NCBI GenBank assembly: GCA_964420065.1
Contig: CAYQQK010000004.1
Coordinates: 70,590-134,589 of the forward strand
Direction of reading: 5' to 3'
Length of the DNA stretch: 64,000 nucleotides
Origin: CAYQQK01 sp964420065
GTDB taxonomy: Bacteria; Bacillota; Dethiobacteria; DTU022
The notes beneath the pieces are model-generated. The model was given only the letters and a program-made list of their open reading frames with translations, made no database searches and was not told the DNA's origin. Below are positions 7,215 through 15,713 of the stretch, piece after piece. Each line of letters starts with the position of its first letter. Position 1 is the first letter of the stretch. The position numbers and the translations under genes were made by a program.

Positions 7215-8726
7215 ATGTCACTGAATCAAGCAACTATCCTCGCGATCGTGATTCTGATCGGTGCAATCATTATCGTTGGAAGGCTGGCTTACAAAAGAAG
7301 AGTTCCGACACCGACAGATTACTATTTAGCCGGCCGTGGGTTGGGGCCCCTCATTCTGGTAATGACCATGGGTGCGGCTTTCTTCAGCATGTGGACGATT
7401 CTGGGGGCGTTCGGTAATTACTATCGCAGCGGTGTCGCCTTCATGTGTTTTTCCTCCTGGACGGTTATCCATGCGGTGATGGCGATGATGTTCGGGACCA
7501 GGATCTGGGTGCTCGGGAAACACTTCGGATTTATTACTCCCGGCGAAATGATGGAAGACTATTACGGCAGTCCGGGTTTGCGTACCCTCTTTGCGATCGT
7601 CGGTATTGTCGCACTTTTACCTTATATGCTGATTCAGATTACCGGCGGCGCCCTGACCTTGACCAGTTTTACCGACGGGGGTATCTCGTACTTCTGGGGT
7701 GCGGTGCTGATGTCGGTTGTCGTCGGTATTTATGTTGCGGCGGTTGGGTTCCGGGGTATCGCCTGGGTTGACACGATGCTGGGTATTTTTTTCGGCAGCA
7801 CCATGCTTTACATTACCATATTTGTAATCTCGCAGTTCGGTGGAATGGAAGCGCTGCGGGAGGTGGAAGCCGTTGCACCGCAACTGTTGACCAATAACGG
7901 GGACTGGTATGGTGCGATGGGAACAACCTCCGGGTTGTTGTTGGGTTACTGGATCATGCCGCATATGTGGCAGAAGTTTTACGCGGCAAAGTCGGTGAAG
8001 GCGATCAGTGAAGCGGCGGCGCTGACCCCCTTCTGGAATTCCTGGTTGATGGCGGTTCCCCCCCTGATCATCGGCATTATGGCCAATATCCCCGGGTTGA
8101 TCCCCGGCCTCACAGTGGAAACCAGTGATATGATTGTGCCGATGTTTTTTAGAACTTACCAGCCGATGATGGGAGCGATGGTGATCGCCGCCGCTCTTTC
8201 CTTCGGGATTACAACCGTAAGTAGCCAGCTGCTTTCTTGCGCCAGTATCGTCTCCGAAGATCTGTACATCCGTTACTGGGATCCGCATCTTTCGGAGAAG
8301 AAGAAAACATATGTCGGCTCCGCAGTCGTGGCCATAATGACGTTTGTGGTTTTCGGTTTGTGTTTTGTTCCCGGGGCGGCCGGTTTTCTCATTCCCGTCG
8401 CGAATATCGGTTTTGCGCTCGGGATACAAATGGTTCCGGCTGCACTGGGACCGTTATACTGGCCCAAAGGAACCAAAACGGGAGCCATCGCCTCACTTGT
8501 TCTTAGCGAAATAGTTGTGATAACATGTGTTTTAACCGGATATAACAAGCTTTTACCGCCGGGTTTGAACGGGCTGGTGGTCGGACTGGTAGTTTATTAT
8601 GTGGTGAGCCGGTTGACTGCGCCGGTTTCTTATGAAAAACAGCGGGAATATCATGGTCTACTGACTTCGGTGATGTATAAAGAGAGCCTGGCCCATGACC
8701 GGACCTATCTTACTGCCGGATCGTAA
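7215..8726 (+). CDS. sodium:solute symporter (SSS) family transporter
   Basis: A 503-residue integral membrane protein of the SSS/SLC5 fold with about 12-13 hydrophobic helices. The N-terminal signature TDYYLAGRGLGP followed by an AAFFSMWTILGAFG helix is characteristic of the family. The ATG at 7215 follows AAGGAG; the longer TTG version is unlikely. It forms a module with the small membrane protein upstream and the nitrilase, which suggests Na+-coupled uptake of the nitrilase substrate or of a related organic acid. The solute cannot be predicted from sequence alone. Confidence 0.88.
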   Translation: MSLNQATILAIVILIGAIIIVGRLAYKRRVPTPTDYYLAGRGLGPLILVMTMGAAFFSMWTILGAFGNYYRSGVAFMCFSSWTVIHAVMAMMFGTRIWVLGKHFGFITPGEMMEDYYGSPGLRTLFAIVGIVALLPYMLIQITGGALTLTSFTDGGISYFWGAVLMSVVVGIYVAAVGFRGIAWVDTMLGIFFGSTMLYITIFVISQFGGMEALREVEAVAPQLLTNNGDWYGAMGTTSGLLLGYWIMPHMWQKFYAAKSVKAISEAAALTPFWNSWLMAVPPLIIGIMANIPGLIPGLTVETSDMIVPMFFRTYQPMMGAMVIAAALSFGITTVSSQLLSCASIVSEDLYIRYWDPHLSEKKKTYVGSAVVAIMTFVVFGLCFVPGAAGFLIPVANIGFALGIQMVPAALGPLYWPKGTKTGAIASLVLSEIVVITCVLTGYNKLLPPGLNGLVVGLVVYYVVSRLTAPVSYEKQREYHGLLTSVMYKESLAHDRTYLTAGS

Positions 8727-8744
8727 AGCAAAGGTTTGATATCG

Positions 8745-9338
8745 ATGAAAACGGTAAACTTATTTGGCATTGCACTTGAATACCAGGCTCCATGGGAACT
8801 GCATTTCGGTAAGGCGCCCACGGAACGGGTGGGCGCCTTCGAACTGCTTTTGAAAAAGGATTATCGAATCACAAATGCCCTTTGTGTTGTCTGGAGACCA
8901 TACGACGAGGCGATCGCTGCTTCTTTGAATGGAGGCTGGCACAACCGGGGTGGTTTGTTAAAATGGAAAACGTTTGGACGTGGTACGGAAACGATAATAA
9001 CAAACAGTGAACAGGCCGGGGAACTTGCCGATGAAGAAATTGTGGCCCGGTATTGTGATGGAATCTATCGCAGTATTACCAAGGAACAGGGTCCGGTGGC
9101 ATTGATCAAAAGGGAAAAACAACGGGTGAATACCCATGCCGCCGAGGTTTCCGAGTTTACATTTCCGGTAAACAGGCGTAAAAAAAACCTTGGGGAGATC
9201 TACCGGGTGCAGCTGGTGTTGAAATGTAATACCAGTGAAAGGTTTGTTGCCCTTTACACCTCGTCAAGGGAAGGTTTGCAATTGCAGGCACAAATTGAGG
9301 GCATTTTGAGATCATTCCGGTGTCATGAAAACATCTAA
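8745..9338 (+). CDS. uncharacterised soluble protein of the nitrilase operon
   Basis: A 197-residue protein I do not recognise. It has no signal peptide or membrane helix. Visible features are a WKTFGRGTETIITNSEQAGELADEE region, a basic central segment and a C-terminal half ending SREGLQLQAQIEGILRSFRC that reads as alternating strands and helix. It starts 18 bp after the symporter stop and is followed by a terminator, so it is the last gene of the nitrilase-symporter operon. Its regular codon use and operon position support a real gene. A DUF-type stress or substrate-sensing protein is possible but unproven. Confidence 0.65.
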   Translation: MKTVNLFGIALEYQAPWELHFGKAPTERVGAFELLLKKDYRITNALCVVWRPYDEAIAASLNGGWHNRGGLLKWKTFGRGTETIITNSEQAGELADEEIVARYCDGIYRSITKEQGPVALIKREKQRVNTHAAEVSEFTFPVNRRKKNLGEIYRVQLVLKCNTSERFVALYTSSREGLQLQAQIEGILRSFRCHENI

Positions 9339-9402
9339 ACGGGCTTTCAAACATTGAACTGTTGCGGCATCAAGCAGTTTTCCACCTGCTATTGCAAAAT
9401 GC

Positions 9403-9435
9403 GCACCGCCCTGTTCTTCAGGAACAGGGCGGTGC
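9403..9435 (+). terminator. 14-bp perfect hairpin at the end of the nitrilase operon
   Basis: GCACCGCCCTGTTC and its exact complement around a 5-base loop. It is very stable but lacks a T-run and stands just before a conventional terminator, so it probably protects the 3' end or backs up termination. Confidence 0.6.
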
Positions 9436-9440
9436 ATCAC

Positions 9441-9469
9441 GGGGCTGTCCCGGAGGACGGCCCCTTTTT
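9441..9469 (+). terminator. rho-independent terminator
   Basis: GGGGCTGTCC and GGACGGCCCC form a 10-bp stem with one G-T wobble, followed by TTTTT. It ends the nitrilase-symporter operon. Confidence 0.8.
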
Positions 9470-9662
9470 CATGTCTTGTCATGGCGAAACAATTCTCCCG
9501 GGAGCTCACCGCCAATCATTACGATCTGCAATGTCCGCTTTGCGATAATTCGGGGGTTGGCTGACAATAAACAAACTTGTTTCGTCAGCGCCAGGCTTGG
9601 AAAAGGTTGCCTTTTGGGATGAAGCCTGCAGTGGCTTGACACGATCACGATCAGATTTGCCT

Positions 9663-9691
9663 TTGCCTGACGGAGCGGAATCGGCTATAAT
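9663..9691 (+). promoter_or_regulatory. promoter of tRNA-Leu
   Basis: TTGCCT (-35) and a perfect TATAAT (-10) with 17-bp spacing, 46 bp upstream of the tRNA. A better TTGACA at 9636 is too far from any -10 box to pair with this one. Confidence 0.65.
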
Positions 9692-9737
9692 ATAAGCAAG
9701 GCTGGAGTAATTTTTCCAGGTTCCGGCCGGTAAACAT

Positions 9738-9825
9738 GCGGGCGTGGCGGAACCGGCAGACGCGCTGGACTTAGGATCCAGTGGGAGTAAATCCCTTGGA
9801 GGTTCAAATCCTCTCGCCCGCACCA
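9738..9825 (+). tRNA. tRNA-Leu (anticodon UAG)
   Basis: A class II tRNA of 88 bases. The acceptor stem GCGGGCG pairs with CGCCCGC, and discriminator A plus CCA are encoded. The anticodon stem CTGGA/TCCAG encloses loop CTTAGGA, giving anticodon TAG, which reads CUA leucine codons. The long variable arm (TGGGAGTAAATCCCTT) and the T loop GGTTCAAATCC are present. Confidence 0.97.
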
Positions 9826-10156
9826 CGTGCCGGCTGTCTCGGATGGCGTATCGCAGCCATAGGCTCAACCGCAATTTTAGACCAGCTGCATGCAATAACA
9901 AAGCCGCCCAGACAGGCGGCAACACTGCCAGTTTGCCCACTGATATTTTGCATCTCACTGCAGGTGTCCGGTTCACCGCAATGGTGGCCTTCGGAATAGG
10001 GACTTTCGCCTGAAATGGGCAGTTATCCCGGAATCATCTTCCGTTCCCACCGCCCTCTGTTTTGTATATCATTAAAATTTATAAATATTGGAGGCAGGAT
10101 TTCTTCCCAAATTTACGAAATATTCTAAGGTAAAGTAAGGGGGTGCCCCAAACATA
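9826..10156. other. 331-bp intergenic region, no gene seen
   Basis: Between tRNA-Leu and the second regulator. It contains a 6-bp GCCGCC/GGCGGC inverted repeat at 9903-9920, possibly a weak end signal for the tRNA transcript, and an AT-rich stretch near 10060-10130 that probably holds the promoter of the next operon. No sigma-54 -24/-12 element and no convincing reading frame were found. Confidence 0.5.
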
Positions 10157-11845
10157 GTGCTCAAAGCGGCGGTTATTGTCGATGATCCCCACGGGGTGGA
10201 TGTATTCCGCATTTTCAGGGAATGCGAAGAAATAACTATAATCGTTTTGGTGGATTTGAGTGGCGACCAGGCATGGGTCACGGAGGATGAACGCAAAAAT
10301 TTCTATATCACAACCGACCTGACCCGTATCTGTGTCCAACCGGACCTGCAGGTAGCAATTAACGTTGCCGCCAATCCCGAAGTGCACCGGTTCCTGGAAA
10401 ACAGCATCGCTAGCACTGTCGAACTGGTGAAAATACGCCCCGGCGGCTTTTTGATGACACTGCTTCATTCACAAAAGCAACTCAAGGAAACGCGTCTTTT
10501 AAGGGGGGAACTCCTGGCCATATTAAATTCGGTTCAGGATCCGATCGAGGTTGTCGACTCCGACGGCATGATCAAATATGTCAACCCCGCCTTTACCCGG
10601 ATCACCGGTATTCCTGAAAGCGCCCGGGTCAATGAGAATATTTTTGAAGTGTCGCCTCATGGGGCGCTGGCCAACTCGTTGATCCAGCAAAAACCCGTTG
10701 TTGGCTATCGAACTCTGGTTGGAGGCAGTAACGCGGAAGTGGTATCCAATGCCTCCCCGATCATTGTCGATGGAGAGATCAGGGGTGCGGTGGTGGTTTT
10801 CCAGTTGGTCAACGACATCCTGAAATTAATGGATCAGCTCAATTACAGCCATGCCGTGATTGAAAATCTTTACGCTCAGATTGACCAGATTTCCGGTACC
10901 CACTGGACCCTGGACGATCTTGTCGGGCAGAGCAAACTTTTTCGGGCAACCATGGAGATGGCCCGGAAAGCCGCCCGCAGTGACGTTCCGGTGATGCTCG
11001 TAGGTGAAACCGGTACCGGGAAGGAGGTTTTTGCCCAGGCTATTCATAATTCCAGCACCCGCCGCGGCCGCCCCCTGATCCTGCTTGATTGTTCGGCTCT
11101 GCCCGTAGATATCCAGGAGGTGGAACTTTTCGGGTGTGAAAAGGGGGCCCTAAGCGGAGTGGTGAATACCCGTTTGGGCAAGATTGAACTGGCTCGTGGA
11201 GGTACTCTTTACCTGAAAGGGGTCACCTCTTTGAACCCGTTTCTGCAAGAAAAAATGGTCGAACTGGTTCAGGAAAAACAATTCCGCCGGATCGGGGGAG
11301 ATGTTCTGGTTCAAGCAGACGTGCGGCTGATCGCTTCAACCGATAACCCCAAAACGGCTCTACAGAAGGGTGTATTTAACGAGGCGCTCTATTACTGTTT
11401 GAACATGATCGAAATCAATCTTTTCCCCTTGCGCAAACGGAAGGATGATTTGCCCCAATTGGTACAGGGGTTTGTCGACCTTTATAACCGTAAGTTCGGC
11501 AAGCATGTTCAGGATATCGCACCCCCGGCCATGCAAGCCCTGGGGGAATATGAATGGCCGGGCAATATCAATGAACTAAAAAATGTTATCGAACGAGCCA
11601 TGGCGGTATGTGAGGGAACGGTGATCGAGTATTCCCATCTTTCACCATATATCGGTATGCATAGCGGCAGCATGGTGCCGATCAACGAGGTCGTTCCCCT
11701 GGATAAAATGGAACAGATCTTGTTGAAACTGGCCCTGGCCCGTTACGGTGAAACCCTTGAGGGCAAAAAAAAGGCGGCCCAGGCTTTGAATATTTCGCTG
11801 GCCACCCTTTATAACAAATTGAAGAAATACCGGGCGAATATGTAA
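10157..11845 (+). CDS. sigma-54-activator homologue with degenerate AAA+ domain
   Basis: 562 residues: an N-terminal Rossmann-like domain (1-100), a PAS domain (about 115-220), an AAA+ domain (about 255-480) and a Fis-type helix-turn-helix (KKAAQALNISLATLYNKLKKY). Walker A GETGTGKE (283-290) is intact, but other catalytic elements are lost: the GAFTGA loop reads GALSGV (330-335), Walker B Asp-Glu is Lys354-Gly355, both arginine-finger positions are Asn408 and Cys414, and the sensor II Arg is Asn472. ATP hydrolysis and sigma-54 remodelling are therefore unlikely. It may bind DNA and ligand as a TyrR-like sigma-70 regulator or poison another activator. The frame is undamaged and the domains complete, so it is not a pseudogene. 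It starts at GTG behind AGGGGGTG, 41 bp ahead of the acyl-CoA genes. Confidence 0.85.
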   Translation: MLKAAVIVDDPHGVDVFRIFRECEEITIIVLVDLSGDQAWVTEDERKNFYITTDLTRICVQPDLQVAINVAANPEVHRFLENSIASTVELVKIRPGGFLMTLLHSQKQLKETRLLRGELLAILNSVQDPIEVVDSDGMIKYVNPAFTRITGIPESARVNENIFEVSPHGALANSLIQQKPVVGYRTLVGGSNAEVVSNASPIIVDGEIRGAVVVFQLVNDILKLMDQLNYSHAVIENLYAQIDQISGTHWTLDDLVGQSKLFRATMEMARKAARSDVPVMLVGETGTGKEVFAQAIHNSSTRRGRPLILLDCSALPVDIQEVELFGCEKGALSGVVNTRLGKIELARGGTLYLKGVTSLNPFLQEKMVELVQEKQFRRIGGDVLVQADVRLIASTDNPKTALQKGVFNEALYYCLNMIEINLFPLRKRKDDLPQLVQGFVDLYNRKFGKHVQDIAPPAMQALGEYEWPGNINELKNVIERAMAVCEGTVIEYSHLSPYIGMHSGSMVPINEVVPLDKMEQILLKLALARYGETLEGKKKAAQALNISLATLYNKLKKYRANM

Positions 11846-11886
11846 TGGATTGCGAATGGAACAAATGATGCTGGAGGGGGTGAGCG

Positions 11887-13002
11887 ATGAAGCTCTATGA
11901 GTATCTGGGCAAAGAGTTGTTCAGCCGCTATGGGATTCCGGTTCCCCGGGGCCGGGTCGTAGCCTCTCCCGAAGAAGCGGCTGAGGCCGCCGCCGTGTTG
12001 GGTCAGGGGGGCCAGGTTGTGGTGAAGGCACAAATTCTGTCCGGCAAACGCGGCAAAGGGGGCGGTGTAGCCTTTGCTTCCGATCCGCCCGCGGCATACC
12101 GTGAAGCGGTGCGCATTCTACAAACTAAAATTCAGGGTTTGCCTGTAGAAAGATTGTTGATCGAAAAAAAACTGGACATTGAACAGGAGCTTTATCTGGC
12201 TATATTGGTGGATGGGTCGGCCCGTACTCCCATTCTTTTGGCTTCCATGGATGGGGGGATGGAGGCGGAGGATGTTTCGGATGAGAAGATGGTCTGCTGG
12301 CCGGTCGAGATCACGATCGGCCTGCCCATTTATATTACCCGGGAAATCTGCCGCCGTCTGGGAGCGCATGGCACGCTGGCGCAAAGGTTGCAGCAAATTT
12401 TACCAAAAATGTACCGTCTCTTTCGAGATTACGATGCGGAACTGGTAGAAATCAACCCCCTCGCCTGGTGTTCGGGACGCCTGGTTGCCGCTGATGCTAA
12501 GGTGACCATTGATGATGATGCTCTTTATCGCCATCCGGATCTGCCGGTCATTCATGAGAAAACCGACCTCGAGCGCCGAGCCCAGGAAATGGGTCTGTCC
12601 TTCGTTGAACTGGGGGGTGACATTGCCGTGATGGCCAACGGGGCCGGCATCACTGCGGCAACTCTGGATATGATCCAGTATTATGGCGGTTCTCCGGCCA
12701 ATTTTCTGGACTGCGGGGGTGGCGCCGACGTGGAGCATACGACCGAAGCCATGGAATTGCTCCTTGCGACCAATCCCCGGGTAATTTTGATCAACATTTT
12801 TGGCGGGATCACCCGTTGTGATGTGGTGGCGGAGGCTTTTATTCAAGCCAAGAAAAGGCGAAAATTTGACCTGCCCCTTTCTTTCCGCCTCGTTGGTACC
12901 AATGAAAAAGCGGGGCGGGCCATTTTAGCCCGGGAGGGCATCCGGATGTTCACTTCAATGGACGATGCGGTGCGACATGCCGTGACCCTGGCGGGGCAGT
13001 AA
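11887..13002 (+). CDS. sucC: succinyl-CoA synthetase beta-like subunit (ADP-forming acyl-CoA ligase)
   Basis: 371 residues, close to the normal SucC length, with an N-terminal ATP-grasp domain (KLYEYLGKELFSRYGIPVPRG, KAQILSGKRGKGGGV) and the C-terminal ligase domain (GNG-type MANGAGITAATLDMI, FGGITRCD). EINPLA marks the metal-nucleotide site. With the alpha subunit it would form an acyl-CoA from an acid, ATP and CoA, or the reverse with ATP formation. The neighbouring B12 mutase suggests it handles the substrate or product of that enzyme rather than serving a general TCA cycle. Succinate is the default guess; malate or branched acids remain possible. The start follows GGAGGGGGTGAGCG. Confidence 0.85.
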   Translation: MKLYEYLGKELFSRYGIPVPRGRVVASPEEAAEAAAVLGQGGQVVVKAQILSGKRGKGGGVAFASDPPAAYREAVRILQTKIQGLPVERLLIEKKLDIEQELYLAILVDGSARTPILLASMDGGMEAEDVSDEKMVCWPVEITIGLPIYITREICRRLGAHGTLAQRLQQILPKMYRLFRDYDAELVEINPLAWCSGRLVAADAKVTIDDDALYRHPDLPVIHEKTDLERRAQEMGLSFVELGGDIAVMANGAGITAATLDMIQYYGGSPANFLDCGGGADVEHTTEAMELLLATNPRVILINIFGGITRCDVVAEAFIQAKKRRKFDLPLSFRLVGTNEKAGRAILAREGIRMFTSMDDAVRHAVTLAGQ

Positions 13003-13029
13003 TCGGAATACGGGTACCGGGAGGGGAAA

Positions 13030-14004
13030 ATGACCATACTGATCGATCGCAATACCCGGGTGCTGGTTCAAGGTATCACCGGCCGGCAGGGTGCCTTTCA
13101 TACCCGGCTCATGTTGGATTACGGCACATGCATTGCCGGCGGGGTTTCCCCCGGGAAGGGGGGCAGGGTGGTGGAAGGGGTACCCGTGTTTGAAACCGTT
13201 TTTGAGGCATTGGAGGCGGGCCCGGTCGATGCCTCCATTCTTTTTACCCCGGCTCCATATGCCAAAGACGCTGCTTTTGAAGCGATCGATGCCGGGATCA
13301 AACTTTTGGTGTTGGTGCCGGAGCACATACCCCAGGCCGATACAATCGAGATCATAGCTTTTGCCCGGCGGTGTGGTACGGTGGTGGTCGGGCCGAATAC
13401 ATTTGGGCTGGTCTCTTCGGGCCAATCGAAAATCGGCATTGTGCCCAACCGTATTTTTCAACCGGGCCCGGTGGGGGTAGTTTCGCGCAGCGGCACTCTT
13501 TGTTACGAATTGGTGGAAAACTTGCTTCAAATCGGGCTGGGGACAAGCACCGTGATCGGGATTGGCGGCGATCGGGTCATTGGTCTGCGTTTTACCGAGA
13601 TACTGGCTCTGTTTGAAAAGGATCCGGATACGGCTGCGATATTACTGATCGGGGAAATCGGTGGCAGTGCGGAAGAGGAAGCGGCCCGCTTCATTCCCGG
13701 TCATGTCTTCAAGCCCGTAGCGGCATACATTGCCGGTAAAAGTGCTCCCCCGGGGAAACGGATGGGCCATGCCGGGGCGATTATTGAGGGCGGGCGCGGC
13801 ACCTTCCAAAGCAAAGTCGAGTCCCTTGAAGCTGCCGGGGTGAAAGTAGCGGCGTTATTGCCGGAAGTGCCGGCTCTGATCCAAACCGCCCTGACCGCTG
13901 ACAAGCAATCATATACCATTGCCGGGAGGAGTGGGGGAGGTCCGGGGCAGCAACTCCCTGCTGCGTTTACGCCGGGGATCCCCGGGGAAAAAGGAAAAGG
14001 TTAG
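13030..14004 (+). CDS. sucD: succinyl-CoA synthetase alpha-like subunit
   Basis: 324 residues. The CoA-binding Rossmann domain begins VLVQGITGRQGAFHT; the phosphohistidine is His247 in RMGHAGAII and the partner Glu lies in LIGEIGGSAEEE near 209. The segment that is normally close to GPNTPGVITPGECKIG reads GPNTFGLVSSGQSKIG (121-136), so the acid pocket may differ from true succinyl-CoA synthetase. After about residue 296 a Gly/Pro-rich 28-residue tail with no family resemblance follows. It lies 27 bp after the beta subunit and is part of the same operon as the mutase. Confidence 0.85.
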   Translation: MTILIDRNTRVLVQGITGRQGAFHTRLMLDYGTCIAGGVSPGKGGRVVEGVPVFETVFEALEAGPVDASILFTPAPYAKDAAFEAIDAGIKLLVLVPEHIPQADTIEIIAFARRCGTVVVGPNTFGLVSSGQSKIGIVPNRIFQPGPVGVVSRSGTLCYELVENLLQIGLGTSTVIGIGGDRVIGLRFTEILALFEKDPDTAAILLIGEIGGSAEEEAARFIPGHVFKPVAAYIAGKSAPPGKRMGHAGAIIEGGRGTFQSKVESLEAAGVKVAALLPEVPALIQTALTADKQSYTIAGRSGGGPGQQLPAAFTPGIPGEKGKG

Positions 14005-14074
14005 GAGGACCGGGTGCTGTTTCATGGTGGTAACGGGCAGGTTCAAGGAGGCTGTTGTGCAGGGAGGCGGTGCG

Positions 14075-15640
14075 ATGGGCGGTGATAAAAAGCGTAATAA
14101 AAATTCAAGGCGGACCCCCCCCGGGGAATCGTTCTTACCCAGAACGCCGGCGGTGCAGTGCCCGGAGAAACATGATCTTTGTTCAGGTTCGGAAGATCAT
14201 GAATATTCCTGGGTGATCCGCCAGCACGCCGGCTTCGGAAGCGCCGAGGAGACCAACCGCCGTTTCCATTTCCTTCTGGAGCAGGACCAAACCGATTTAA
14301 GCGTGGTTTTCGACCTTCCGACCCAAATCGGTTACGATTCGGATCATCCTTTGGGCCGGGGGGAGATCGGCCGGGTCGGGGTGGCGATCGACACTTTAAA
14401 GGACATGGAGATTTTGTTTGAACAGATCCCTCTCGATCGGAGCAGTATCGCCATGGTCATAAATGCACCGGCGGCAGTTCTATTGGCAATGTATGTAGCC
14501 GTGGCCGAAAAACACGGGATTGCCCCGAATACCCTTGGAGGGAGTATTCAGAATGACATTTTAAAAGAATATGTGGCCCGGGGTACATATATTTTTCCCC
14601 CCCGGGAATCCATGCGCATCGCTATGGATATTTTTTCATTTGCTTCACAAAAAACCCCTTTACTGGATACGATCAACGTTTGCGGTTATCATATTCGGGA
14701 AGCCGGGTCCACTGCCGTTCAAGAGGTGGCCTTTACCCTGGCCAATGCGATCGCTTACGTTGAAGCCGCCGTTCAATCCGGACACGATGCAGGCAACTTT
14801 GCGCCGCAGCTTTGTTTTTTCTTCAATGCCGGTTTAAATATTTTTGAAGAAGCGGCGAAATTCAGGGCGGCCCGTCGCGTTTGGGCCGAGATTATGGAGG
14901 ATCGTTTCGGGGTTCGGAATGCAAATACGGTGCCGGTGTCTTTGCATGCCCAGACAGCCGGCTGCACCCTGACCGCCCAGCAGCCCGATGTTAATCTCGT
15001 GCGCGTGGCCTACCAGGCGCTGGGCGCCGTCCTCGGGGGGACCCGGTCCTTGCACACCGGCTCCCGGGATGAAGCCCTATCCCTTCCGCATGAACATTCA
15101 TTGCTCCTTGCTTTGCGGACCCAACAGGTGCTTTGTTACGAGACCGGTGTCACCGCGATGGTCGATCCGCTCAGGGGTTCTCATTACATCGAGGCTCTGA
15201 CCGACTGTATTGCACAGGAGGCCAAGGAATACCTGCGGTGTATAGATGCTTTGGGGGGGGCGGTAGCGGCAATTGAAAGCGGCTTCATACAAAAGGAAAT
15301 AGAAACAAGCGCCTACCGTTACCAAAAAGAAATTGAGAATGGAGAACGGGCGGTGATCGGAGTAAACCGGTTCACCGGTGGCGGCGAACAGCCGCAAAAA
15401 CTTCTGAAAGTGGATCCGGCCGTGGGGGAGCGTCAAATCAACCGTCTCAAAGAGGTGCGCCGACATCGCGATCAACGCCGGGTTTCGGAGGTTCTTCAGG
15501 AGTTGCGCAAGGTAGTCCAATCCGGGGCAAACGTGATGCCGTGTATTTTGGAAGCGGTTACGGTTTATGCGACTCTGGGTGAAATTTGCGGTGTACTGCG
15601 GGAGGTCCTCGGGGAGTACCAACCCCGCATCGATTTTTGA
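14075..15640 (+). CDS. B12-dependent acyl-CoA mutase, large (catalytic) subunit, atypical pocket
   Basis: 521 residues from the ATG at 14075 (GGGAGG, 7-base gap). The TIM-barrel of the methylmalonyl-CoA mutase family is clear from SWVIRQ (45-50) to the end. With the Propionibacterium enzyme as reference, and a gap-free count between the sites, Tyr89 is His51, His122 is Gln84, Arg207 is kept as Arg169, Gln197 as Gln159 and His244 as His206. Residues before Trp46 do not match the usual TMYxxRPW pantetheine-binding element; the counterparts of Tyr75, Thr77, Met78 and Arg82 are Ser, Ser, Glu and Tyr. Arg169 predicts a substrate with a free carboxylate, as in methylmalonyl- or ethylmalonyl-CoA, but the exact substrate is open. 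The B12-binding subunit is separate, downstream. Confidence 0.85.
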   Translation: MGGDKKRNKNSRRTPPGESFLPRTPAVQCPEKHDLCSGSEDHEYSWVIRQHAGFGSAEETNRRFHFLLEQDQTDLSVVFDLPTQIGYDSDHPLGRGEIGRVGVAIDTLKDMEILFEQIPLDRSSIAMVINAPAAVLLAMYVAVAEKHGIAPNTLGGSIQNDILKEYVARGTYIFPPRESMRIAMDIFSFASQKTPLLDTINVCGYHIREAGSTAVQEVAFTLANAIAYVEAAVQSGHDAGNFAPQLCFFFNAGLNIFEEAAKFRAARRVWAEIMEDRFGVRNANTVPVSLHAQTAGCTLTAQQPDVNLVRVAYQALGAVLGGTRSLHTGSRDEALSLPHEHSLLLALRTQQVLCYETGVTAMVDPLRGSHYIEALTDCIAQEAKEYLRCIDALGGAVAAIESGFIQKEIETSAYRYQKEIENGERAVIGVNRFTGGGEQPQKLLKVDPAVGERQINRLKEVRRHRDQRRVSEVLQELRKVVQSGANVMPCILEAVTVYATLGEICGVLREVLGEYQPRIDF

Positions 15641-15713
15641 GGTGTTCTTGCGGTAAAAACGGCACGGGCACGCTTTTGCGTGTCAGCAGGTGTCAGAAAG
15701 GGGAACCGGCGGC

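Noticed and set aside
9636..9641. TTGACA as the -35 box of the tRNA-Leu promoter
   Set aside because: It is 44 bp from the TATAAT; TTGCCT at 9663 has the correct 17-bp spacing.
14075..14210. Frameshift hiding a normal mutase N terminus
   Set aside because: The other two plus-strand frames over 14,075-14,210 were read and do not contain the TMYxxRxW element, so simple frameshifting does not explain its absence.
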